From Odontesthes bonariensis (Eukaryota; Chordata; Actinopteri; Atheriniformes; Atherinopsidae), in assembly GCF_027942865.1 (NCBI RefSeq), contig NC_134525.1, forward strand, positions 20,831,657 through 20,895,656: a DNA stretch of 64,000 bases, given 5' to 3'. Made by a program: the position numbers and the translations under genes. This document shows, in pieces, positions 50,501-62,268 of the stretch. Numbering within the stretch: position 1 is the first letter of the stretch; each line of letters starts with the position of its first letter. The notes under the pieces are model-generated. The model saw nothing but the letters and a program-made list of their open reading frames with translations, made no database searches and was not told the DNA's origin.

Positions 50501-53500
50501 TGACCCGAGCTGGGCACCCTCGCCAGCAACTAGTTTACTAATGGAAGGTGCCTCGCCTAAATAAAGCTTAATGGCTCATTTAATCTCCTTTTGGCCCTTG
50601 CAAAGTATAAAAATCGAGAAAGACCAAGTAAATTCTATGAATAAAATGCTGGTTAACAGTGTCATTTCGTTTTTCTGCGTCATCTGGTACACAGGGCAAA
50701 GTTAACAATTTCAACATTGCAGACAGTTTGGCGGAGAGTAGTTTTATTGCTTCTCACACTGATTGTGTCATTTGAAATGGCTCTAATGCATGCCGTCTTG
50801 ATTCTTGTTGATGACTGCTGTACGCTCAATCAAAACAAATCTTTTTGCAGAGTTTTACATCTCTGTGCTTCTTTGTTGTCTGCAGACTTCTGTACAGTTT
50901 GGCTTTCAACGCACGCTTCCTGAGGCATCTGTGGCACCTGATAACATCCATGACGACTAAAATGATCACAGGGTGAGCTGCTGAAACATCGATTGTGTTT
51001 GTATCTTTGGGCGCACCGTTATATTCTGCTTGCATCCAACGCACAAGCAGCTTGTGTGAAGACTACGTTTGGTTTCTACATTTCTGTGTTTGCCTCCGTA
51101 GGTCCATGGTGCCTCTGCTGCAGCTGATCTCACGAGGGTCTCCGTTGTCTTTTGAGGACTCGAATCGCATCATTCCCCTCTTCTATCTCTTCAGCTCTCT
51201 CTTCAGCCACTCTCTCATCTCTGTGCACGACAGCGAGTTTTTTGGGAGTGAAATTGAAGGTAGTTGACTCATCCACCTGATTAAGTGGAACCTATAGAGA
51301 TGTCATTTTTGCTGTCATTGGTTTGGTTTCCTAAGGATCCTCCTGAGCTTTTCTTTAAGCGCTTCATACGTATGATGAATTTACAGAGCTCGCTGGACGT
51401 TGTTTAGGTCTCATTGAAATGTAAATCCTCCGTTAGCTCATAGCAATACTAATTGTCCATTGTTTTCAGCTGTCACAAACTGCCTTGCCACCATTTGAAT
51501 GTGAAGATCGACATCTGTTAAAAGATTGTGAACACATTCTCCCTCTCAACAGGTCAGAAACAGTCCTCTATGATGCCCTTCACGCTGCCAGAGCTGGTGA
51601 CATTGTCTCGCTGTTTGAGGGACGCATGTCTGGGAATCATCAAGCTGGCCTACCCCGAGACCAAAACAGAACACAGAGAGGAGTACATGGCTGCCTTTCG
51701 CAGCGTGGGTGTCAAGACTAACACTGAAGTCCAGCAGCGCATCCAGGCTGAGCAGAAGCGCTGGGTGCAACTCTTCAAGGTATTTTTGTTTTGTGTCTTC
51801 TGCAGTGGACCTCCTAAGTACGGCAGATGTGGTACATTTGGCAACTTTAGAGTACAATTTAAAAAAAAAAAAAAAACAACTTAGTTGATCAGTACCTGGG
51901 TAGTTTTGTCAGAGTTAACCAGATAAGGTCACACAATTTTGACTGAATATAAAATTTTTACCACTCAAAAGTTTCCAACCTTTGAACTTTCCACTTTTTT
52001 GTATGGGGCATGTCTCATAAATGTCATTCAACACTGAGAGGGATATATTGTTGATGTGTTTTCATGTGCACACTCATACAACACTCAGCTGAAAAACACA
52101 CACATCTGTGACATAAATAATTTGAAAATCGAAGTTTTAAATAGTTGGAAGGAAGAAACGGACACGGAGAATCCCTCTGGTTTATAGAGCTCTCTTTATG
52201 GAAACATTTAGCCAAAACCCAGCTTACAAATGTGTTTACAAGTGAATCACCAGGATGTCCCACTCAGGCACCACTGTATGGCTGGAGATACAGAAATTTG
52301 AAGCATCTCAACATTAAGAAATTCTTTGAAATCAGTTACTTAGACACAAGTTGCAAAAGTGAAAATGGGAATATATGATCATGGCCTTTATTTTTCTTAT
52401 TAAATGAGAATACCCCCCGAGTGTTAATGTAACTGCTCCAAATAAAGCTTAATACACGTGTTTCTGGGAGTGAAAAAATACAAACAGGCTTAAAATGTTT
52501 ATCATGAAGTTCCTGCGTCATACCTCACATGCTTTATTCTTTTAAAAGATACCTAAAGGTGTAAAGCATTATCTGTCTCACATTAGCATTAAGCCTAATT
52601 GTTGTGCAGTCTCTTTGTGCGTTGAGGCGGACTAGCCTAATGATTATCCGTGTTAGTGGAAGTCAACTGTATGTGCATGAGCAGGCAAAGACGAGATGGA
52701 GCGCCATTGAGGTCGGCCATTGGTTATTTACCCAGAGGAAATGAGGCAGAAAACAGTGTTAACTTAATTGTCCTCTCGTTCCTTTTATTTCTCCTTCTTC
52801 TCTTCTTTCCTCTCTCAAGGAACCAGCATTTAAGTGACTTTTTTTCTTGGCTGTTAAAAGGATTTTTAAAGTGAATACCGCGGTTCTGTGAAAGGTGGCA
52901 AACGGGAAGAGCACATCGAGAATTTTCATAAAAGATCTGCTCAAAGGCCTCTTGTCAGCTAAAACGACCCATTAAAGAAGTGGGGAGCTGAGGAAATGCA
53001 TTTCCCAAATTGAACGGTGGGATTTACAGTCAGTTTAACGCTGCTGACCCCTAACACGCTAATGTTTGGTTCGTGTCATCAGCCGTCCCTCCCCATCTTT
53101 TATCACCTCCATTGTCCAGCTATCTATTTAATTGAAAGAAGTTAATTGAATGAAAATGATCAACTAAGCTTGTATTAATATTGCTAATGGAACTTTCTTC
53201 TTGGCCATGTTTGGAGAACGATGTCACGCCGGAGTTTGGGAAAGGCCCATTAAGGTTTGCACTTAACCCGATGGGCTAATTAAGGAATGCTTATTCATTC
53301 CCAGAGTCAGGGGGTAGGTCTGCTCCAAACCCATCTCCATGCACCTTTTACAGCATTTTGCACTTGCCATTATTGCGGACTCTGGTTGCCTGCTGGTGAT
53401 TGGCCAGGATTTATTGTCGCTCTATGAAAATGACACGCCATAGTGAAGAGCGTTTCGATTGAAATAATCCAGCTGGGGTATTATATGGAAATGGACTGGC

Positions 53501-56500
53501 TGTAACTATTATGGCAGATGTATGACATCAATGACATGCATGAGATTATTCAAAGATGTCTGACTGTGACTTACCATAGCAACAAGGGAGCCTATTCTGA
53601 TTAGATGAGGCCTGTTGAAATATTTGTTCTATAGAAACTTGTTACTCCAGGATGTTTCACCGACATTGTAGCGGAGAAGCTGGATTTTTATTGTGAGTTG
53701 TGCCGTAGATGGTCTGCTTATGAATACAAAAGCATTTTCTTCACTTCTACAGTATTAAGAGTCGGAGACGGAACTCCTGAATTTAAATACTTGCATGTTC
53801 CAAACTGTCCTTACCCCACAAGCCTGCTACAAGACAGACGAAAGCTATTCTGGTACTTGCAGCACTGCGATCTGCGAGTCTTTCGCATCCTTTGTCCGAA
53901 GACTGATGTCAGCAGACCTTGCTGGTAATTAACAGGGCTGGACATTACAGGACGTTGCGGGTCGTTTTCCGTTTATACTCCCCATAAATGGAGCACTGTT
54001 GGCTGAATTCTAAAATTGCTTCTTTTTTTTTTTTTCCCCCTTCAAAGAAATGCACCTCATGCTGCTTAATGGGGAATAAAATGTTTTAAAATCGTCATCA
54101 GTCTTTTGTTATCTGCTACTAAATGTTATTTCAAAGGGTTTTTGTGAATTAAGCGGTGAATTGACTGCCAGAGTCAAAGATGCTTATGCGATGTGTGCGT
54201 GCCTGTGTGTGTTTGATCTATAACCCAGGTCATCACGAACTTGGTGAAGATGGTGAAAGCTCGCGACATCAGACGACCCTTCTGCCCGGCAGGCCACTGG
54301 CTCTCTGGGGAGGTCAACATCCGAGCTGATAAGGTGCTTAACTGTCATCGCAGCTCTTAAGTTTGTAGCCTTACCGTTCACTTTTCTGTGATATTGTTTC
54401 AGATTTGAGTGATTGGGACTATTTTCAGAAAGCTTTAGAAAAATATGTGTGTTGCTAATTTTAGTCGCCCTCCTGTTTAATAAAAAAGAGGAAGGAAAAC
54501 ATGTCCTTACTCCCTACGGCAGCAAAGTAAAATACAGCTTCTGAAGCAAAACGGAGCTGTGTAGAAACTTTCACTGACCTCTCTTGTTGAAGCCTTTTTT
54601 TAGTTTTCTGTGAGGATGTTTAGAGCTTTTGAATCCTAAAGCCGCTGTTATCCCACATCAAGATGAACGGCACTGTCAGGAGCTTCGATTTTTCATTGTC
54701 TGCCTCTTTTCTCTTCAGGTCACCCAGCTGTACGTCCCAACAGCGAGACATGTGTGGAGAACACGAAGGATGGGACGCATTGGGCCTCTTCAGTCCACAC
54801 TTGATGGTATTGTAATCTGGTTTCATGGGGTTATTTGTTTTGTTTTTTAATCACAAAAGCACTTTTTCAGGAGAGGAAAGGAAAATGGCAATCGCATGTT
54901 TTCTATTGTTAATTGTGCACACCTGCCTCACTTTATGCAGCACTTGTTCTTTTCGTGTGATGTTGATATGCTTCCAGAATAGTTGAGTCCGTCAGAGTAA
55001 TTGATTGTCATATTCGTTCTGCCCTTTTACCAATATTGGTAATTTAGAGTGTTGTGTGTTTATCATCAACAGGAACAGCTGGGCACCGAGGCTCTTATCT
55101 CTGGTGCTGTATTTCATGTACTGCTCAAAGCTGCTCCATTGGCATTTGGCAGTGGATGGAAATTTAGAATCGGATAATGCCTATGTCAGCTTGATACATG
55201 GCCCAAGAAATCACAGTAATAGCTGTCCAAAGTCACCTTCTCTGCGTTAGCTTTTCCTATCCTATGTAGCTATGCGTTGATATTTATATCCCACAAATAA
55301 GTTACAAGTCATATCCCTGATTTCTGTTTATGTCCGGTAATCCAGGAAACTCATGGGAATACTCATTAACCTTCCTCATTTCCACCAACCATTAACCACA
55401 AACCTATCTTCACCGGCTCAGTCGGGCACTCAGAAGAAAAACACACTGACGCATATAGGTCTTCATCAGGCTCACTTTGTGCCATCCCACATTTCTGTGA
55501 GGGATGGTGTGAAAACAAGCTGATAACAATGTGCGTATGATCTCCCTAACGCCGCTCAGAGGCTGTATGGGATAAATTCAATTAGTGTGAAAGTACCTGA
55601 TGAACTCAGCCACAGCTGCTCCATGTGTTTGTCTGGCCTTTTCTCATTTCCTTAAATGGACAGGCCCAGGGCTGATGAATGAGGCAAGTATTGACCACTC
55701 CGAGGCCATATTTCTCCTCAACGATGGAAACCTGATGGGAAAATGCAGATCAGGTTGACTAATTGAGCAGAATAATTGAGCTGCGGTCGAACGGACGAGG
55801 GCGAAGAGCAGTTTAGCGATTGTGGCAATTTTCTTTGTGAGCTAAACGCTGCGATCTCTGAGTTTAATACAAAACAAACATCAGCTTAATGGATAGATCC
55901 CAGCAAGTGGATGGGCATCTCACAGATGAGTTAATTAAGAGGGTGTTATTAAAAGGCTGTAGGACGGATATGTCTTTAATGGGCGGCCTGTAAACAGTGG
56001 GCCGAGTCTTAATCACAGTACGAAACAGAGAGGAATGATGCTAGATGCGTGTGACACACAGAGGAAAGCTAATGTTTGAAGGTTAAACTCCTTTCTAGAA
56101 ATTCACCGTGGATTGGTGGCAGGAGTATACAGGAGGGCAGTGTAACACGAGTCAGAGTTGGACTTGAGTTAGTTTGTCGTTAAAGCAGTCCAGGCTTTAC
56201 TTGGCCACATCACCATGAAACACACTTAAATAATACCTAACGAGCGGCTAGTTTATCACACAGCCCAAAGAATGATTCATCTGTCCAGCACACCACTGTT
56301 TTTGACCAAACGGAGCATATCGAGCCTATCAGAAAAGGTCCCTAAAGCTTTGCTTGACAAATACTGTTTGTAAACACAGCCTTTGAAATTCATTACTTCA
56401 TTGCTTTTTGGGATTCCTTGCTCAGAAATCCAACTTCTTTTTCTTTTTTAATTTTCTTAGTTGGAGAGGAAATACTAAAATCTCTGTTTCTCGGTGACAT

Positions 56501-59500
56501 TGAATGCAGCATGTCAGCCAAATGTTATCCAAAAACAAGGTAGACTGCAGTCCATCACAAATCTAAGCTTTAAATCTGAGAATTAGATTAAGTGTTTTAC
56601 AAGAGTAATGTTTTAAAGACACAATAAGATGCTGCATCCGAAAATTTTATGTGTCGACTTTCTGTTGACCGGGCTTTCATTTGTGACGACAATTTGAACT
56701 AATGGTGTTTTTTTTTTTTTTTGGAGCAGCTCGTTGTCACTGGATGGTTTACACACCCTCTGCCGAAAGGCTGCAGGCCAGAAATGTCCTGTACGCAGCC
56801 ATATAAGATAAAACGAGGGAATCACCAGCAGAGGGCTGCATCTCCGCAGAGAAATCAAATTAAACTCACTTCTAATGAGCTATAAGACAGTGCTGGGATT
56901 GATTATTTTGGTTATGAATCAATATGTTGTTTTAAAGGAATTGTTTTCTATGCTTTCTATGTCTTTAAAGAGACGAGCGGTGAATACGGATGTGTGTGTG
57001 TGAGGAGGTGCCGCAGCAATGTGCAGTATGAGAGAAATCTTTCTGATATTAGTACCCGCGTAAAAGACCCCAAAATTAGGGCTCCCTAAAAATAATCAGA
57101 TGGTTAAAGCTAGTCAAAATAGCTAGGATGGATGGTTTTGTTTGTTTAGATTATGAGTTTTATGAACTCGTTTCGATCAAGATTACACATCCCTGTTCCT
57201 AAATGATTTTAATGAATGTCTGTGCAGTTATTCTGCAAACGTGTCTTAAATGACCAAACGCTTGAATATCGCACCTCGTGTGTGCCTCTCTGCAGTTGGT
57301 TTCGAGCCTCCGCAGCTTTCCGTGTCTGAAGAAAGGCATCTGGCCATCCTTACCGAGCTCCCGTTTGTCGTTCCCTTTGAGGAGCGAGTAAAGGTAAGTT
57401 CCCCTGCTATTTCACGCATGACTGCAACGGAAAGTTTCATGTTTCCATCAATTGCATGTTTTGTTACATGCTAAATTTTCATGCTTGTATGAGTTTAAGA
57501 CATTTTTTTTCTTTCTATGTATTCTATCGGTACTTTTAGGGTGGAGCAATCCTTTGGGTGACACGTGATATGATGTAATACTTGGCACAGATTTAATTTC
57601 AGATCAAATTTGTCACCAATTGCGTTGTAATATTAATGGAAAAGCAGATAGTAGTAAGTAAGTAGTTGTAGTTATTTGTGGTGGCAGCTGAGAAAACTAT
57701 AGAAAAAATTATTCTCTTTTATTTAACTTTTTTGGCTTAATCGCCACGTCTCTGCTCTTCGTTTTGTCTGCCTTGTTTTTAACTGTACCACTGAAATGGT
57801 TCCTTACTTTTGGAAGTACAAATGAATTTCATCCGACTGAAAATAATCCAATATCCGCTCACATCGTCCAGAAGAAACACAATGTCAGAGTTAAATGTTT
57901 TTATAACCGAAAGGATTTGTTACTGACTCTGTCACTGGGTTTACATGTGCCCTCCAGATCTTCCAGAGGTTAATCTATGCTGACAAACGGGACGTGCAGG
58001 GGGACGGACCGTTCCCCGATGGCATCAACGTCACCATCAGGCGCAACTACATATATGAAGACGCCTACGATAAACTCTCTCCAGAAAACGGTACGACTCG
58101 CACCACTGTAATTTCAATAGAAGCACAGTTCGGTGTGTCTCCTACTGGTCGTGTTAAACTTGGGAAGCCAGCACACATTACATCATGTTGTCTGCAGAAA
58201 AAAAACGTGGTTCAGCCTACATTTATTTCAAGATGACGAACGCAAGAGGAGAGAAAGCACAGTGTTGTAAATGTTGACACTGAGTGAGTGAAACTCTTAT
58301 GTTCCATAAAATCGCAGTATTGGGAATCAAGGTTCCAGTTTGCATCAAAAGATGAAGGTTAACTCTCCCTGTGCAGAGTATTGAATTTCAGAAAAGCATA
58401 ATCGTGGTTCCGATTATTCTAATGGATCACATAAAGATAGAATCAATTATTTTAAGTCACCTCTTTTGTGTTTGAATTTGAAAGGGTACTTCGGTGGGGG
58501 CAATCTGATTAAAAAGAGTAGCAGGAGACCTGGGCTGAAGACATGATCTATATCATTTATGTGTCTATAAGTTATAGCTGCCTTGATTTATCACAGCCCA
58601 TTATTTATTGTGAAAGATGACCTCTTATATAGAATTTGATTTGAATATTCTGCAGGTCAGGAAAGCGCTTTCTTGCCAACTATATTTGTTGGATAAACAG
58701 GGCCCCAGTTTTAGGTTTAGATTTTGTTGACAGGCTTCTATCTTCTTCATTCATCATTTCCCCCATCAGGGAAACAGCATAATATTGTTTTTCTAATGAT
58801 ATTTTATTAATTGAATGGATGGGAACCTCCTCCAAAGTAGGTATTATTGGAGTGGATCTCACAATGGAGGCACAATGGGCTGCAGAGTGTGTTTTTGCTA
58901 ACCTTTTAAATGTTATATCGCAGAGTTAAAGTTGTTTGATGTTTTAACATATGTGCCTTTGGAAAACAAACCTTTCTTTTTAACTCGTTGCTCTGACATT
59001 AAAGAAAGTATCTTTAATGAGTAAAAAGCAGCTGCTTTTCTGTTTAAATGTGTTTATTAATCTCGGTTGATAGGCGCTCCAACTCAGTTCCGTGAAGAAA
59101 ATGGGTTCATAATCATCATAAACGGGGGACATAACCTGTCAGTTTGCCGGTTTTAATTTCCCGTGCTGGAAATGACTTTCAAACATCTGAAGTACAGAGT
59201 TAAAATCTGTTAAGATCTTGGAGAGGCTGTTTATGGCATTTATGGAGTGAAAATAAATTTGGTTTATTGCGATCGTGAACATTATTGGCAAAGTGTTGAA
59301 TGCCCCTCTTTTTTTTTCCCCTTGTACCCTCATGAATTCCTCCTCGTGTCCTTATATTAGAACCGGACCTAAAGAAAAGGATTCGAGTCCATCTGCTGAA
59401 CGCTCATGGTCTGGATGAGGCAGGTATCGACGGTGGTGGCATCTTTCGGGAGTTCCTCAACGAGCTCCTCAGGTCGGGTTTTAACCCCAACCAGGGCTTC

Positions 59501-62268
59501 TTCAAGACAACCAACGAGAGCCTGTTGTATCCCAGTCCCACGGCCGAGATGCTGGTGGGAGACTCCTTCACGAGACACTACTACTTCCTGGGCAGGATCC
59601 TCGGAAAGGTGAGCCTCCAAAGTTACACCCCCTCACTGCCAAATGTCTGACTATAAAGATATTGCTTCTTTTTACATGTAAGTATGTTTGGTATTTGTTT
59701 CTTCAGGCTGAAAATGTTCAAAGTAACTCCTTCATTTGTTAAAAAAGATTCAAGGGTTGAGGTTACAACTAGAATCTGGCACTCGTGTGGGCTTTTGTTA
59801 ATTAACGCTGTACTTAATCTGTTGACAGCATTGTTTGTCTGCCCCGTCCCTCCTCCGATGGCACTATTTATTAGAGCCTAATGTTTCTAAATCATCCTTA
59901 ATGCATACGGTGGTGATTGTTTATCAAGATGCCTTTCTCATGCGGGGGTATCATCTCAACCCGGAGAAGAATTACCTCATGACAAGCGGTCGCCTCTCAA
60001 TTAGGCCTTCCATTAGCCGATGATTCCTTCCTCTTGTTTGTGAAGCGATTGCATTTGGCTGGCACTAAATCAGCGGGCCCACAAAGACAGGACATAAATA
60101 AGCGTTCAAAGCATGTGGTAATAGCATTTTGATCTGTTTTACAGTCAGGAACATCCAGGGCTCTTCTCTCTCGCTCAGCCCTAGATGGTTCGGTCCACTT
60201 ATCAAATCATCACAACTCCACCTCCTTCTCCTCCTCCTGTGTTTCTTCTTCTCCTTGTCCTGAGTATTCTTTGCAAGTGAGAAATGATCAATCAGCAGCT
60301 ACGATCTCCCCATTCGTGCTTTTACAGTTCTGGGCTCTCCATAGCTAATGGTTCAGGCAATTAGGCTGAGGGAAATTAATTTGAATTTGACTTTCAATTA
60401 ACCCTACCTTAAGTTCCTCTTTCTCCATAAAAATGGACGTTTGAGTGGCCATTTCAGAGGTGTATTGATATTTGTTTAGTGCCGTTATTGCCTGGATAAA
60501 AGGCAACCGTTTATATGGATTGCAATTGCATCACCGCTGCTGCAGTGTGCACCCTGCACATTGCAGCTCAAAGGACACAGGAGATTAATATTGTTAATTA
60601 ATGTCCGAGGCGTGCCATTGTTGTGGAGGTGATGTATTACAGGCAGGAGTGGCTTGTCTGGGGTACTCACTGAAATGGGATTGAACATCAGAATAGAGGC
60701 CGGTCATCATCCTTCTTCCTCACTTGTCCACCCTGCTGACAAGCCGAAAGATTTAAGCTGCAAATGGGAAAACATGAGAAGAGGTTATTTTGCATTTGTG
60801 GCTTCAGCCTAAAGATTAAAAAGTTGTTCTAATCAAGATGCAAAGATGCCTGCCAGCATTTTGCCTTCTTCCTCATTATTAAATACAGCCTGTGAGCGAT
60901 TCTCATTCGTCTCATTAGCACAAACCTCCAGCCTCATCAGTAGTGGCCTTCTCACTTCATAAACTGTGAAGGTGATGAAGCTTTGACCCTCCTTCCTGCC
61001 TAAACCATCAGCCTTCTGCATTGTCCCCTCTCACTGATTCCCCTTCAGTGCTGTGTGAGGGTTGCCCCTCTGATTGATAGAGATGCGTTTGAAAAGCATT
61101 ATAGTTTTATTGATTCTTAATGTTGTAAATTAAGGAATTTATTTGGCAGCTAACAGAACGCACCTGCAGTGCTGTTGGCATTTATTCCACCTGATGGTGC
61201 CGCGATTTGCTTTAATTGCGTTGCCACTGCACTCACTTATATTAAAAGGCCTGGGCCATTATAATTAATTCTTTCCAACCCAAGTCATTTTGGCACAATT
61301 TCTGGCAATAAACACTCATAAATAAAGTAAGTGGCTTTGAAAAAATAAGGCTACGGGTTTTTTTTCCATATACTTATTGCCGCCTCTTCCCGGCAGTGTT
61401 ATTGATAGGTTTCAAGGGGCCATGCGGCGCATATGGTCTGAAACGAGCACCGGGCACAAGAGTAATACTAAGTGGATTATTTTGCATAAAAAATAGACAA
61501 TGTTTGAAGTTGTGCAATTGACCTGTGTTTAGAAAATAGCTGTGATTTATGCATCTGTGTGTGTTTAAGATGCATGCATTATGGAAATCCTTTAGATTTA
61601 TAATCCATTTAGCTGATGCGGTCGGGGTTTTTAGCGCTATCATTTATAAAGACCTGTATATTTTAATGTCTCCAATGGGCTCTTTTTCGGACTATTCCAG
61701 TACATTAGCTTAGGGTTTTATGAGTCACCTGCCTGGCTGTGGTTCTTAATGGCATTTAAGGTCAAGGTGAGAATCGGCATTTATAAAGTTTGAGTCAAGT
61801 GAATAAGCAGCCTGTGTTTTTAAGATAGATTGTGTTCCGTGTTTTGATCTCACTCACCCTGATGTGGTCACCCTGATGTTATCGCTTGGTTCTTTGGTAC
61901 AAGGCAAAATAGAATTTTTTTATTGTGTACGTTCAAATCAGACTTTTTGATATATACTCATTAACATCACGCCTGCTGCTTGATACAGCTGTGGTCCATT
62001 TAATTATGGTTTATTCGGTGACACTGAAGTGCTGAACATCCACATTTTTCCACAGGCGCTGTATGAGAACATGCTGGTGGAGTTGCCATTTGCCAGTTTC
62101 TTCTTATCCAAACTTCTGGGAACCAGCGCAGAAGTGGACATCCACCATCTGGCATCTTTGGACCCAGTGGTGTATCGCAACCTTCTTTTCCTCAAGAGCT
62201 ACGAGGGTGATGTGGAAGAGCTGGGCCTCAACTTCACTGTAGTCAACAACGACCTGGGAGAAGCTCAG
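41570..62268 (+). CDS. ube3c: ube3c, HECT-type E3 ubiquitin ligase (exons 1-19, 3' part off right edge)
   Basis: Nineteen coding exons: 41570-41635, 41799-41852, 42265-42339, 43451-43597, 43718-43833, 43936-44093, 44537-44690, 45659-45879, 46036-46187, 47866-48053, 50886-50972, 51102-51259, 51553-51779, 54229-54333, 54719-54806, 57296-57393, 57958-58090, 59361-59608, 62056-62268 (2688 nt, 896 codons; all phases close). The N-terminus MFSFEGDFKTRPNVSLGGA matches human UBE3C. An IQ-like motif (IIIQSYIRGY) lies at residues 50-59. HECT N-lobe sequence begins near residue 740 (HLLNAHGLDEAGIDGGGIFR, then LYENMLVELPFASFFLSKLL). UBE3C extends ubiquitin chains (K29/K48) on proteasome-bound substrates. 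The HECT C-lobe and catalytic Cys exon, expected about 150 residues further on, are not found by 64000. The short acidic loop of exon 9 (SSDSEDDDDAG) is the least conserved part. Confidence 0.97.
41636..47865. other. ube3c introns 1-9
   Basis: Mostly short introns. The larger ones (42340-43450, 44691-45658, 46188-47865) hold unique AT-rich DNA, an A-run at about 47660-47677 and a TG run near 43160. No conserved-looking islands stood out here, in contrast with the introns after exon 10. Confidence 0.5.
48054..50885. promoter_or_regulatory. ube3c intron 10 with candidate conserved elements
   Basis: A repeat-poor block at about 48340-48690 contains GGGCAATTACCCC, TGATTACATTAGAG and GAGTTAATTATTAG, words typical of developmental enhancers. 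Later blocks at 48940-49200 and 50380-50600 look similar. The (CA)9 run and a T11 run separate them. Confidence 0.4.
49600..49617. repeat. (CA)9 microsatellite
   Basis: A short CA dinucleotide run in ube3c intron 10. Confidence 0.9.
51780..54228. promoter_or_regulatory. ube3c intron 13 with a candidate enhancer cluster
   Basis: About 52970-53640 is the most enhancer-like stretch of the window. It is 650 bp without simple repeats and has TTTAATTGAAAG, TTAATTGAATGAAAATGATC, GGCTAATTAAGG, GGTGATTGGCC and CTTACCATAGCAACAAG. The last is an RFX X-box-like half (CCATAGCAAC). The flanks contain an A-run (51860-51875) and ordinary DNA. Confidence 0.5.
54807..57295. promoter_or_regulatory. ube3c intron 15 with candidate elements and CTCF-type motif
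   Basis: Repeat-poor stretches at about 55530-56010 (AATTCAATTAGTG, GACTAATTGAGCAG, GAGTTAATTAAGAG) suggest conserved elements. The CTCF-type motif is at 56825. A T16 run lies near 56706-56721. Confidence 0.4.
56825..56838 (+). promoter_or_regulatory. CTCF-type motif in ube3c intron 15
   Basis: CCAGCAGAGGGCTG lies on the plus strand and matches CCASYAGRKGGC fully, with T then G following the core. It has the same orientation as the nom1 motif. Confidence 0.5.
58091..59360. other. ube3c intron 17
   Basis: Ordinary AT-rich DNA. A patch near 58540-58890 is repeat-poor and could be conserved. Nothing else is seen. Confidence 0.35.
59609..62055. promoter_or_regulatory. ube3c intron 18 with several candidate elements
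   Basis: Repeat-poor blocks at about 59860-60130 (TCTCAATTAGGCC, GGTGATTGTTTATC), 60290-60660 (TAATGGTTCAGGCAATTAGG, TTAATTTGAATTTGAC) and 61090-61700 (GCTTTAATTGCG, TTATAATTAATTC) are dense in ATTA/AATT cores. A pyrimidine tract (about 60220-60260) separates two of them. Confidence 0.4.

Noticed and set aside
51528..51884. 118-aa ORF read as a separate gene
   Set aside because: It is ube3c exon 13 plus flanking intron; the true exon is 51553-51779.
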